A DNA stretch of 14,599 nucleotides. It comes from Anaerolineae bacterium. Lineage in GTDB: Bacteria > Chloroflexota > Anaerolineae > Anaerolineales > Villigracilaceae. Positions 7,597 to 14,599 of this stretch are shown in pieces. A program made the translations under genes and the position numbers. Within the stretch, counting starts at the first letter, position 1, and each line of letters opens with the position of its first letter. Under the pieces are notes generated by a model. That model saw nothing but the letters and a program-made list of their open reading frames with translations, did no database searches and was not told the DNA's origin. The DNA is taken from the NCBI GenBank assembly GCA_003694975.1, contig RFJH01000171.1, forward strand, positions 1 through 14,599. Direction: 5' to 3'.

Positions 7597-9489
7597 TTAT
7601 TCCGCCAGGACGATGATGCGGTCCTCCGGCGTGAAGACCACCTCGTGCGCTTTGTTCGGGTTGATGTGCACGCCGTAGGATTTCCCCGCATCGTCGTGCT
7701 CGCTCGCCAGACGGTAGCCGATGGCCGTCTCGCCGCGACGACGGGCGGCCTCAACCAGCGTGTAGCCGTTCACCGGTTGGCCGGTCAGCACGTAATCGGC
7801 GATGGGTTTGAGATAGATTTCCGAGCCTTTGGGGTCGAAGATGGTGAAGAAAACGGCATAGAGATCGGGGTTTTCTGCCAGTTGTGCCATCATCAGGCTG
7901 ATGAGGTGATCGCTGACGATGAAATCATCCACGTTGGTCACCTCGGCCAGTTGGCGGTTGCGCAGATCGAGCATCTCGCTGACGATGGAGAACGTGGTCT
8001 TCTGGTGTTCGGCGATATCGCGCAGATGGAGGAGGGTGACCAGCGTCCTGGCATCGGCTTCTTGCACAGGAAGGCCCTCGTAACTCAGCACGATGATGTG
8101 GTCGAATTCGGCGGGACGGAGGGAATCCAGGGTATGGCGGTCGGTTGTGTCGCCGCGCCGGAAGGCGAGGTGCTGGTGGCGCAGATCGCGCTCGCAATGG
8201 CGGATTTCGGCTTCCAGGTCGGCATCGGCCATGACGAGCACTTGAGACCCCGTGGCGACGTAACTATCCAGTTCGCGAATGACGGTGGCGAGGCAGGGGT
8301 TCCAGCCCAGGATGAGGGCCTTCTCCGGCACGGGGCGGGGAGTCCGCCGATCGGAGCGGATCAGGCTCACGTCCACGCGCGCTGCGCCGTGTCCATCGGG
8401 GATGACGGTATCATCGTCGGCGGAGATGGCGAAGAGGCGGTCGCCGCGCTCGATAAGGGTCTCCATCGGCGGGTTGACCAGGACGCGCCCGTCCCTTTTG
8501 CGCAGGCCGATGAGGGTGGAGGTCTCGTAGGCCAACAGGGCTTCGCCATAGGTCTTGCCTACCAGGGAGGGTTCTTCTTGCAGGTAAATCTCGTCGCCTT
8601 CGAAGTTCAGCAGTTCGGTGTAGACCACAGAGAGGCCGGATTGGCGCGCCGTTTGGGCCATGATGCGTGCGATCAGGTCGTTGCCCAGCACCGGATGGAT
8701 GAGGTCGTTTTTGCCCAGCAGGCGAATGACGTCCATGTTTTGGGCGTCATGAATCTGGGTGACGATGTGATAGGGTTCTGAGCGGCGATTGGGGCTGTTG
8801 GTCAGCGCCAGGGCGCTTTTGACGACGTAAGCGTCCGGGTCGTCGCTTTGTGGGGGGAGGATGATGAAGGCGCGCGCGTGGTGGGGGTTGACGATTTCCA
8901 GGTCGTTGACCTCAATCGGACTGCCGCTGCGGACGATGATGCGCGTCTTGCCGCGCCGTTCGACGCGCTCGCGGATTTGGTCTTCCATGTGGACTTTATC
9001 CTCATCGGCCATCACGACAATGCGCGCCCGAGGTCGATTCTCGTTGGCAATCATCAGTTCAGAGAGGATGGTGAAGATCTGCGGCGACCAACCCAGGATG
9101 ACGATGTGTCCTTCTTCCAACACATGGGAGCGCCCTTTGCGCAGTCGTTCCAGTTGCTGATCGAGTTCACTGCTGAGGACGCCGATCAGGGCGCTGACGA
9201 TGAAAATGCCTCCTACGGTGACGAAGAACATCGCTCCCAGGAAGAGCGCCGGGCCCTCGTCTCCGGCGACCGTGCCCGGGTCTATGGCGTGCATCAAACT
9301 CTGCCACAGGCGCGCCGCGAAGGGCTTTTGGTCCGGCGCGAGGTGGCCGAGGTAAACGACGAGCGCTGTGAGGACGACCAGGGCCAGGGTCGCTGCCGTG
9401 AGTACGATGACCAGGGCGGGCGTGCCGTAGGACATAATCTCGTCACGCCAGTACTGGAGGCGTTGCCACAGGGTCGGTTTCCTGCTCAT
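7597..9489 (-). CDS. CASTOR/POLLUX-type ion channel with RCK (TrkA-N-like) domains
   Basis: 630-residue membrane channel related to plant CASTOR/POLLUX and bacterial MthK-like channels. Membrane helices are visible near 24-47 and 80-104, with a pore-loop region between them containing DPGTVAGDEGP (70-80), the pattern of this family's filter segment rather than the TVGYG of potassium channels. The remaining 500 residues are cytoplasmic regulatory modules: the first Rossmann-like RCK begins at HIVILGWSP (128-136) and the second at ALILGWNPC (391-399), each followed by a ligand-binding C lobe. The ATG at 9489 has GGAG five bases upstream; a longer frame to 9633 has no support. It is the first gene of a three-gene operon with its own strong promoter. 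Ion selectivity is not readable. Confidence 0.9.
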   Translation of the reverse strand: MSRKPTLWQRLQYWRDEIMSYGTPALVIVLTAATLALVVLTALVVYLGHLAPDQKPFAARLWQSLMHAIDPGTVAGDEGPALFLGAMFFVTVGGIFIVSALIGVLSSELDQQLERLRKGRSHVLEEGHIVILGWSPQIFTILSELMIANENRPRARIVVMADEDKVHMEDQIRERVERRGKTRIIVRSGSPIEVNDLEIVNPHHARAFIILPPQSDDPDAYVVKSALALTNSPNRRSEPYHIVTQIHDAQNMDVIRLLGKNDLIHPVLGNDLIARIMAQTARQSGLSVVYTELLNFEGDEIYLQEEPSLVGKTYGEALLAYETSTLIGLRKRDGRVLVNPPMETLIERGDRLFAISADDDTVIPDGHGAARVDVSLIRSDRRTPRPVPEKALILGWNPCLATVIRELDSYVATGSQVLVMADADLEAEIRHCERDLRHQHLAFRRGDTTDRHTLDSLRPAEFDHIIVLSYEGLPVQEADARTLVTLLHLRDIAEHQKTTFSIVSEMLDLRNRQLAEVTNVDDFIVSDHLISLMMAQLAENPDLYAVFFTIFDPKGSEIYLKPIADYVLTGQPVNGYTLVEAARRRGETAIGYRLASEHDDAGKSYGVHINPNKAHEVVFTPEDRIIVLAE

Positions 9490-9517
9490 GGGGTCTCCTC
9501 TCCGGGCGGGTGAGGAA

Positions 9518-9546
9518 ATTATAGGGGCTTTTTCCCTCCCTGCCAA
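9518..9546 (-). promoter_or_regulatory. Promoter of the channel operon
   Basis: On the minus strand TTGGCA (9546-9541) and a perfect TATAAT (9523-9518) are separated by 17 bases. Transcription would start near 9511, leaving a leader of about 20 bases with the ribosome site. This is among the best promoters in the window and supports the ATG at 9489. Confidence 0.8.
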
Positions 9547-9683
9547 CCGCTCGGCGGCTGAGGTGGGCGCGCAGAACTCGTCAGAGCGTGCCGTAGTTTG
9601 GGTGTGCGGCGACGTGTCGCCCGCACTGAACATGATCGAAGTACCGCTTTCCGTTTACCTGCCCCCATTTTGTCAGGCTTCTT
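9547..9683. other. Intergenic stretch with an inverted repeat
   Basis: Non-coding spacer between the respiratory cluster terminator and the channel promoter. It contains one strong inverted repeat at 9604-9626 (GTGCG..GCGAC / GTCGC..CGCAC) with the inner dyad GGCGAC-GT-GTCGCC. No T-tract flanks it, so it is not an obvious terminator; it could be an operator or part of an untranslated RNA. Short frames crossing this stretch have no ribosome site and look non-coding. Confidence 0.45.
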
Positions 9684-9723
9684 GAAAGAAGGGGCACCCG
9701 GCGGGAGGGACCCGTCGGGCGCC
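9684..9723 (-). terminator. Terminator of the respiratory cluster
   Basis: On the minus strand a 13-position stem (9723-9711 with 9705-9693; 11 Watson-Crick pairs, one G-U and one A-C mismatch) with a 5-base loop begins 30 bases after the cytochrome c stop codon. It is followed by the pyrimidine-rich CCTTCTTTC. It closes the oxidase/cytochrome transcript and insulates the channel promoter. Confidence 0.7.
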
Positions 9724-9753
9724 GGCAAAGGAATTGGCCCTCTGATGGGAGGG

Positions 9754-10167
9754 TTACTTCAACGTGTGCAGGAAGGAAATCACCTGCCAGATTTGCTCCT
9801 CGGAGAGCGTGCCTTTCCAGGGGACCATGGCGGTTCCGCTCACGCCTTCGCTGATGCGCCAGAAGAGGAAATCGTCATCGGCGGTGGCGGCGAGTTCCTG
9901 GAGGTTGGCCGGCGCGGGGTCGAGGGAGGCTGCGGCCGGCCCATCGCCCAGACCCGTATCGCCGTGGCAGGAAGCGCAGTACGTCGTATAGACTTCTTGT
10001 CCCTGCGCGGCGGCGTCGGGACCAAGGGGGTTGGTCTTTCCGGCATACTGCGCCGGGACTTCCTCCATTTCGCCCTCCTCGGCAACTTTCCCTCCGCCGC
10101 TGCTGCAAGCGGATAGCACGAGGGTGAAGATGAGAAGCAGAGCGAAGAACACGAGATGCTTTTTCAT
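9754..10167 (-). CDS. Lipid-anchored monoheme cytochrome c
   Basis: 137-residue extracytoplasmic electron carrier. The signal peptide ends in the lipobox LSAC (Cys21), followed by a Gly/Glu-rich flexible linker and a class I cytochrome c domain. Heme attachment is at CASCH (64-68) and the likely distal ligand is Met114 in GTAMVPWKG. The C-terminal helix LSEEQIWQVISFL (121-133) is typical of the family. The ATG at 10167 has AGGAG six bases upstream. It follows the cytochrome b/MvhD/cytochrome c fusion by 61 bases and precedes the cluster terminator. The context suggests it shuttles electrons to the CuA site of the ba3-type oxidase encoded in the same cluster. Confidence 0.93.
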   Translation of the reverse strand: MKKHLVFFALLLIFTLVLSACSSGGGKVAEEGEMEEVPAQYAGKTNPLGPDAAAQGQEVYTTYCASCHGDTGLGDGPAAASLDPAPANLQELAATADDDFLFWRISEGVSGTAMVPWKGTLSEEQIWQVISFLHTLK

Positions 10168-10228
10168 GCGTTACTCCTTTCTAGTGGATAGAAGTGACCA
10201 GGAGGGGGGTTGTTTCACCCTTCACAAT

Positions 10229-12547
10229 TTATTTTAACGTCATCAAGAAGGCAATCAAGTCGTCAATTTGTTCGTCGGTCAGGATTTCCCCCAGGTTTTG
10301 TACCATTTGTCCTTTGGGAAATCCCGGCACGACGTAAGCATCGGGGTCCAGGATGGATTGGCGCAGATACTCCTCAGCGCTCATGCCCGGCACGCGCGTC
10401 GCAGCGCGAGTGGCGATCCCGGCCAGAGATGGTCCGACACCTACCTCCCCTGGTTCCAGGGAATGGCAGATTCGGCAACCGGCATTGGTGCCCATAGTCG
10501 CTTCGTAATACAATTTCCGACCGGCCAGCGGGTCTCCCTGCAGGTGAACATCGTGGTAGTTCAGATTCACAATCTGCCGGGGCAGGAGGGTGATCGTGCG
10601 CTCGAAGAGCACCTGGCTATCTTCCTCTCCAGGCCCGTCGAAGAGTACAAGGCGGATGTGATGCTCGCCTGCCGGCAGGGTCACCTGATTGAAGATATAA
10701 GCAGCGCGCTCCGGGTCGCTGCCGCGCTGGGGGTATGTCTCGTCCAGGCTCATGTCGCCGTCCACCTCCAGCACGATGCGGCTGGGATGGTCGAGGGAGG
10801 GGTTCGGTGCACGCGGCTGAGGGATATCGCGTATGGGATATCCGCTGCGGTGGACCAGAGCGATGGAGAGCGTGGCCTGCTCGCTTCCCGGTAGAACGAC
10901 GTTTTGCTTCCCCAGCCAGAACTGGAAGGCCAGCATGATGGTGGAAAGCAAGGCAAGGACCAGCAAGGCACGCCCATGCTGCCCGGTGAGGCGGAAACCG
11001 TACGCTGTGGCCTTCTCTGTTTCCGTGGTCCGCGAGAGAGTGGGGCTTGTGCCCGGTGCAACCCAATGCAGCATCACGTCGCCCTGGAAGGCGGGTTTCA
11101 GTTTGGGAAGTCGCTCACCGAGCATCCGCTCTTGTGTCCACAGATTGCCTTCGCGGTTGGCGCAATCCTCCGGCGGACAGCCGAGAAAGTGCACCGTCTC
11201 TGCTCCTGCCTGCAAGACCTGCGCGGTCAGGTTGGGATGGACCATGGCCGTGCAGGAAAGGGGAACAACGAGTGCTCCTTCCTCTTCCAGGGAGGTTGCG
11301 CCGCTCATGACATGGCGTTCGCAAGCGAAGACCACTTTCTTCGGCTTCGTCGCGCGCACGCGCGCTAGGGTGGTATTCCACAACGGTTCGATGGGCAGGC
11401 CGTCCAGACTCAAAGCATATTCCGGGCAACTGCCCACGCACACGCCGCAGCCGACGCACAGGTTTGGGGTCACGTGGGCTTCCCACTTTGCGCGCCGTCC
11501 GTCCGTGCGCGGGACCATCTGAATCGCCCGATAGGGACAGTCGCGTGAGCATAAGGTGCAACCGTCGCAGCGGCTCAGGTCCACGTGTACCGGGTCGGGG
11601 GTGCCTTTTCGCAACAACCAGGGAAGGAGGGCAAGCAAAAGGGTCAGGGTGACAAAGACGATCCAGAATGTAGCACGCCAATCGCTCAGGGTGGCCGGGA
11701 GGTAAAACAGGAAGAACCAGTCCAGTTGCGTCTGTTGCGGCAGGCGGGTGGGGTTGAAGGGAGATAGCATTCCCGCCGGGAAGAGCAAGGCGGCGGCCAG
11801 CAGGACGGCGATGATGATTTTCATCCAGTGGGACGGGGGAAGCCATTTCGCCCGGCTCAGGCGTTTCAGGTGCCACCACAGGAAGAGCCCCACAGCGGCG
11901 GAGAGGAGGAGGTGGGCTAACAGGAGGAAGAGCATGAAAAGCCAGCCCGTGCCGGCCCGCTCACCGACCAGGAACTGAAGCACGAACGCCTTTCCGGCGT
12001 TGAAGCGTTGCAGGGCGCTTACCAGGATTTGCGTCAGGACCTGGGCGCGCTCGTCCCAGATCAGCCAGTAGCCCGTCACGCCGATAAGCCAGAAGAGTAT
12101 CGCCAGGCCGACCCCGGTGACCCAGGCCAGCCAGCGCGCGCCGCGAAAACGGTTCTGGAAGAACGTGCGCCAGGCGTGGAGCAACGCCGCGAGTACGGCG
12201 GCCTGCGATGCGTACCGATGCAGGGCGCGCACCACCCGTCCGATGGGGTTTGCCTCGATGCGCGAGACGGCTTCGTAAGAGAGCGTGAAGCCAAAGGGGT
12301 AGAACATTGTCAGATACACACCGGTCACCAGGATGACCAGGAGGAGGAACACGGTGATCGTTCCGGTGTGGTAGAAAGGGTTGAGACGTTCGTCCCCAAT
12401 CAGGCGCGCCAGAAGACGCTCAATGTGCAGGGAGAGGCGTTCCGCACCGAGGAGCAGTCTCCGCGTCCACGCTCCCAGGCGTTTCTGCCAGTCCACAGCG
12501 GCGTTGCGTTGTGAAAGGAAATCCGGCAACGGTATTCGCTTCGACAT
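10229..12547 (-). CDS. Cytochrome b / 2x[4Fe-4S] / MvhD-like / cytochrome c fusion
   Basis: 772-residue membrane redox protein. Residues 50-230 are a cytochrome b N-terminal domain keeping all four heme ligands (His110/His124 and His212/His226, each pair 14 apart). Two more helices follow (about 242-262 and 290-312), with LDWF (275-278) where bc1/b6f enzymes have PEWY. Next are two 4Fe-4S motifs, CDGCTLCSRDCP (327-338) and CVGCGVCVGSCP (364-375). An MvhD-like module (403-470) has Cys409, Cys432 and GCPPEDCANREGN (Cys457, Cys462). One helix (528-546), a beta-rich stretch, and a cytochrome c domain with CRICH (691-695) and candidate ligand Met748 complete it. Seven helices place the Fe-S/MvhD part inside the cell and the cytochrome c outside. 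Role inferred: electron transfer between a cytoplasmic or quinone donor and external cytochrome c. The start has only a weak AGG site. Confidence 0.9.
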   Translation of the reverse strand: MSKRIPLPDFLSQRNAAVDWQKRLGAWTRRLLLGAERLSLHIERLLARLIGDERLNPFYHTGTITVFLLLVILVTGVYLTMFYPFGFTLSYEAVSRIEANPIGRVVRALHRYASQAAVLAALLHAWRTFFQNRFRGARWLAWVTGVGLAILFWLIGVTGYWLIWDERAQVLTQILVSALQRFNAGKAFVLQFLVGERAGTGWLFMLFLLLAHLLLSAAVGLFLWWHLKRLSRAKWLPPSHWMKIIIAVLLAAALLFPAGMLSPFNPTRLPQQTQLDWFFLFYLPATLSDWRATFWIVFVTLTLLLALLPWLLRKGTPDPVHVDLSRCDGCTLCSRDCPYRAIQMVPRTDGRRAKWEAHVTPNLCVGCGVCVGSCPEYALSLDGLPIEPLWNTTLARVRATKPKKVVFACERHVMSGATSLEEEGALVVPLSCTAMVHPNLTAQVLQAGAETVHFLGCPPEDCANREGNLWTQERMLGERLPKLKPAFQGDVMLHWVAPGTSPTLSRTTETEKATAYGFRLTGQHGRALLVLALLSTIMLAFQFWLGKQNVVLPGSEQATLSIALVHRSGYPIRDIPQPRAPNPSLDHPSRIVLEVDGDMSLDETYPQRGSDPERAAYIFNQVTLPAGEHHIRLVLFDGPGEEDSQVLFERTITLLPRQIVNLNYHDVHLQGDPLAGRKLYYEATMGTNAGCRICHSLEPGEVGVGPSLAGIATRAATRVPGMSAEEYLRQSILDPDAYVVPGFPKGQMVQNLGEILTDEQIDDLIAFLMTLK

Positions 12548-12565
12548 ATTCGACCTGCTGACAGA

Positions 12566-12596
12566 GAAAAGGGGGGGCGCTTTGAGAACGCCCCCC
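12566..12596 (-). terminator. Hairpin terminator between oxidase subunit I and the fusion gene
   Basis: On the minus strand GGGGGGCG (12596-12589) pairs with CGCCCCCC (12579-12572) around a 9-base loop and is followed by TTTTCTCT. It begins 31 bases after the oxidase stop codon and its T-tract ends 18 bases before the start of the fusion gene, leaving no room for an ordinary promoter. It therefore probably reduces rather than abolishes downstream expression, or marks an RNA processing site. Confidence 0.65.
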
Positions 12597-12626
12597 TCTT
12601 TGGTATGCGGTTGCTCTTGCCCGGTC

Positions 12627-14282
12627 TTACCAGACGCGGAAGCCGGGAGAGGTCAGGGACATGTTCTTGAGCAACTCGTACAGAGGTGGCCCATAGGCGA
12701 GCAGGATTAAGGCCACCGTACCGGCCAGCCACGGCGTCCAGCGGTCCAGCCAGAGGGGCGTTGCAGACACGGGCTGGAGCGACTCGGCCACCGGCACTTC
12801 GACCTGCTCCGCCTCCGAAGCCGTTTCTTTGCTCCAGGCGGTCGCTGCAAGCACGACGAAGTACAGCACGGCGCTGACCAGGAGGACGGCTCCGCCGAGG
12901 CCCACCTGAAGCAAGCGGCTGTTCCACTCCGGCGGCACGTAAGGGGCCAGGCCGAGTGGGGTGCGGCGCGGCGCTCCCAGCAGCCCCAGGACGTGCATGG
13001 CGTTGGAGAAGATAATCATCCCCACGAACCACAGCCAGGCCTGGATGCGCGCCACCTGGGGCTTCCATAGTTTCTTGCCTGTAAGGTACGGTACCAGCCA
13101 GTAGGTGATTCCCATGAAAGAAAGCGTGACCCCTGTCGCAACGGTCAGGTGGAGGTGCCCAGGCACCCAGGTGGTGTTGTGGATGACGAGGTTCACGTTG
13201 TATGCTGCGTTCGTCAGGCCGCCGATGCCGCCGAACATGAAGAGTATCCCCGCCAGCAGTTGGGCTGTGACGGAGGGGTCGTTCCACGGCAAGGCCAGAA
13301 TCCAGCGGAACATCCCCTTGCCACCCCTCTGACGGGCACCGTATTCAAGGGAGGCGATCACGGTGAAAGCGGTCATCATGGATGGGAAGAAGACCGAGAA
13401 GGTCAGCACAGCGTGAATGAACTTCCAGGCCTGCGGCACGCCCGGGTCCACGTACTGGTGGTGGAAGCCCAGGGGGACAGAGAAGAGCAGGAAGAGCCAG
13501 AAGGCCAGGCGCGCCAGGGAATCGCTGAACATCTTTCCCCCGACCTGCTTGGGCAGGAGGGCATACCAGGAGATGTAGGCCGGCAGAAGCCAGAAATACA
13601 CCAGGGGGTGGCCGGTGAACCAGAAATACGTGCGTGCCAGTTGGGCGTCCGTGCCCTCGATCAGCCCCAGCGCCCAGGGGATGAGCATGGTGAGCATCTC
13701 GGCGGCCACACCCAGGGTGGCGATTTGCCACATGACCATGGTCAGGATGGAGGCGAAGGCGATGAACGGCGTGCGCACACCGGCGTTCTCCTTACGCCAG
13801 GCCGTGTAGGTGAAGTAAAAGCCGTACCCCTCGATCCAACTGCCCACTACGACCAGGGTCAGGCCGACGTAGAAAGCCCAGTGCGCCTCCATCGGCGGAT
13901 AAAAGGTGTAGAGCACACTGGCCTGATTGAGCAGGATGGGCACGGCGGCGACAAGCAACCCCACCACCATGACCCAGAAGCCCGCTTTGTTCAGGGTCGG
14001 GTAGCGCAATGGGCGCTTCAGGCCGTAGATGACCAGGAAGGTCAGGAAGCCGGTGATGAAAAATGTGGTCCAGACGAGGGCGTTCAGAACGGCGTGCAGG
14101 GTCAACCCCTGGTAGTACGATTGAATGACCGGCTTCATGTAGGGGTAAAGGTCGAGACCGGCGTGTTCGAACGTCTGAAGCGGCCCGAAAAGGGTGCCAA
14201 TGGCCAACGCGATCAGGGCGATCAGCAAATGCCAGCCGACAAATTTCTTCTCTTGCGAAGACAAAGTATACGTTTCAGACAT
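12627..14282 (-). CDS. cbaA: ba3-type (B-family) heme-copper oxidase subunit I
   Basis: 551-residue multi-helix catalytic subunit that reduces O2 to water and pumps protons in the cytoplasmic membrane. Metal ligands are recognisable: His63 in LTLHAVLNA and His378 for the low-spin heme; His225 in FTGHPLVYFW with Tyr229 as the cross-linked pair; His274/His275 in GFHHQYVDPG for CuB; and His376 in VPGHLHL for the high-spin heme. The HPLVYFWLLPAYISWY pattern and the length fit the B family typified by Thermus ba3 oxidase rather than the longer A family. Start ATG 14282 has GGGAGG six bases upstream. It follows subunit II by 14 bases and is followed by a hairpin terminator. B-family enzymes usually have high O2 affinity, which suggests low-oxygen respiration. 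Confidence 0.96.
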   Translation of the reverse strand: MSETYTLSSQEKKFVGWHLLIALIALAIGTLFGPLQTFEHAGLDLYPYMKPVIQSYYQGLTLHAVLNALVWTTFFITGFLTFLVIYGLKRPLRYPTLNKAGFWVMVVGLLVAAVPILLNQASVLYTFYPPMEAHWAFYVGLTLVVVGSWIEGYGFYFTYTAWRKENAGVRTPFIAFASILTMVMWQIATLGVAAEMLTMLIPWALGLIEGTDAQLARTYFWFTGHPLVYFWLLPAYISWYALLPKQVGGKMFSDSLARLAFWLFLLFSVPLGFHHQYVDPGVPQAWKFIHAVLTFSVFFPSMMTAFTVIASLEYGARQRGGKGMFRWILALPWNDPSVTAQLLAGILFMFGGIGGLTNAAYNVNLVIHNTTWVPGHLHLTVATGVTLSFMGITYWLVPYLTGKKLWKPQVARIQAWLWFVGMIIFSNAMHVLGLLGAPRRTPLGLAPYVPPEWNSRLLQVGLGGAVLLVSAVLYFVVLAATAWSKETASEAEQVEVPVAESLQPVSATPLWLDRWTPWLAGTVALILLAYGPPLYELLKNMSLTSPGFRVW

Positions 14283-14296
14283 AGCAACCTCCCGTC

Positions 14297-14599
14297 CTAA
14301 GGCGTCACGATCACTTTGCCGCTCATCACGGCGTGCCCCGCGCCGCAGTACTCGGTGCAGATGAAGGGGTATGTGCCGGGTTCCTTGAACGTGACCGTCA
14401 ATTTGGAAACCTGGCCGGGCAAGACCTGGAAATTGGCGTTGGTGTTCTGGATTTTGAAGCCGTGCTGCACATCGGCGCTGGTGACGTAGAAGGTCACGCG
14501 CGCCCCTACCGGCACGGTGATCTCGGCGGGCTGGAATTGCCAGATGCGTGCCAGAATGTACACATCGTATTTCTCACCCGGCACAATCTCACGCACCCC
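14297..14599 (-). CDS. cbaB: ba3-type oxidase subunit II (CuA), N-terminus cut by window edge
   Basis: Electron-entry subunit of the oxidase, with a binuclear CuA centre outside the membrane that accepts electrons from cytochrome c. The visible part is the cupredoxin domain, with the first CuA His in DVQHGFKI and the rest in CTEYCGAGHAVM, which supplies both cysteines, the second His and the Met. The frame is open to the window edge. The GTG at 14596 is not credible as a start, because family members have an N-terminal membrane helix and the sequence there is already inside the conserved domain. It ends 14 bases before subunit I in a tight operon. Confidence 0.95.
   Translation of the reverse strand, partial: GVREIVPGEKYDVYILARIWQFQPAEITVPVGARVTFYVTSADVQHGFKIQNTNANFQVLPGQVSKLTVTFKEPGTYPFICTEYCGAGHAVMSGKVIVTP

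Noticed and set aside
7312..8781. Long plus-strand open frame (489 codons) opposite the channel gene
   Set aside because: Shadow of the channel coding strand; no recognisable fold, no ribosome site, typical antisense composition of a GC-rich gene.
9519..9728. Short minus-strand frame (69 codons) in the spacer
   Set aside because: It overlaps the terminator of the respiratory cluster and part of the channel promoter, has no ribosome site and no recognisable sequence.
13149..14300. 383-codon plus-strand frame opposite oxidase subunit I
   Set aside because: Composition is His/Gly/Glu/Asp-rich, as expected from the reverse complement of a hydrophobic membrane protein; no motif.

Overview
The window looks like a GC-rich chromosome segment from a Chloroflexota (Anaerolineae-like) bacterium. 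This rests on protein style (a DHH-CBS-nucleotidyltransferase fusion, several short-signal lipoproteins, a ba3-type oxidase), on -35/-10 promoters resembling sigma-70 sites, and on an apparent leaderless start. It is inference; no 16S or marker search was possible. There are no insertion sequences, CRISPR arrays, tRNAs or rRNAs, and the region reads as core chromosome.

Left part (1-1640, minus strand): the bacterial SRP RNA gene with a clear promoter and terminator. Thirteen bases beyond the SRP terminator tract comes a second promoter, a long structured leader and argG (argininosuccinate synthase, cut by the window edge). The leader has an Arg-rich small reading frame followed by alternative hairpins and a strong intrinsic terminator, arranged as in a classical amino-acid attenuator.

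Middle part (1640-9550): a secreted lipoprotein alpha/beta-hydrolase (minus) is divergent from a large DHH-CBS-tRNA nucleotidyltransferase fusion (plus), which is followed by a small DUF2726/zinc-finger protein (plus). Convergent to these is a three-gene minus-strand operon: a CASTOR/POLLUX-type channel with RCK domains, a small lipoprotein, and an NDUFA9-like NAD(P)-binding protein. It has a near-consensus promoter.

Right part (9680-14599, minus strand): a respiratory cluster read right to left. It holds a CuA subunit II (cut by the window edge), a B-family (ba3-type) heme-copper oxidase subunit I, a hairpin terminator, a 772-residue fusion, a lipid-anchored monoheme cytochrome c, and a strong terminator. 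The fusion joins cytochrome b, two 4Fe-4S clusters, an MvhD-like module, one membrane helix and a cytochrome c domain. It predicts a single polypeptide wiring a cytoplasmic iron-sulfur module through hemes b to a cytochrome c outside the membrane, next to an oxidase that would accept those electrons. This fusion and the argG attenuator are the two most notable items.
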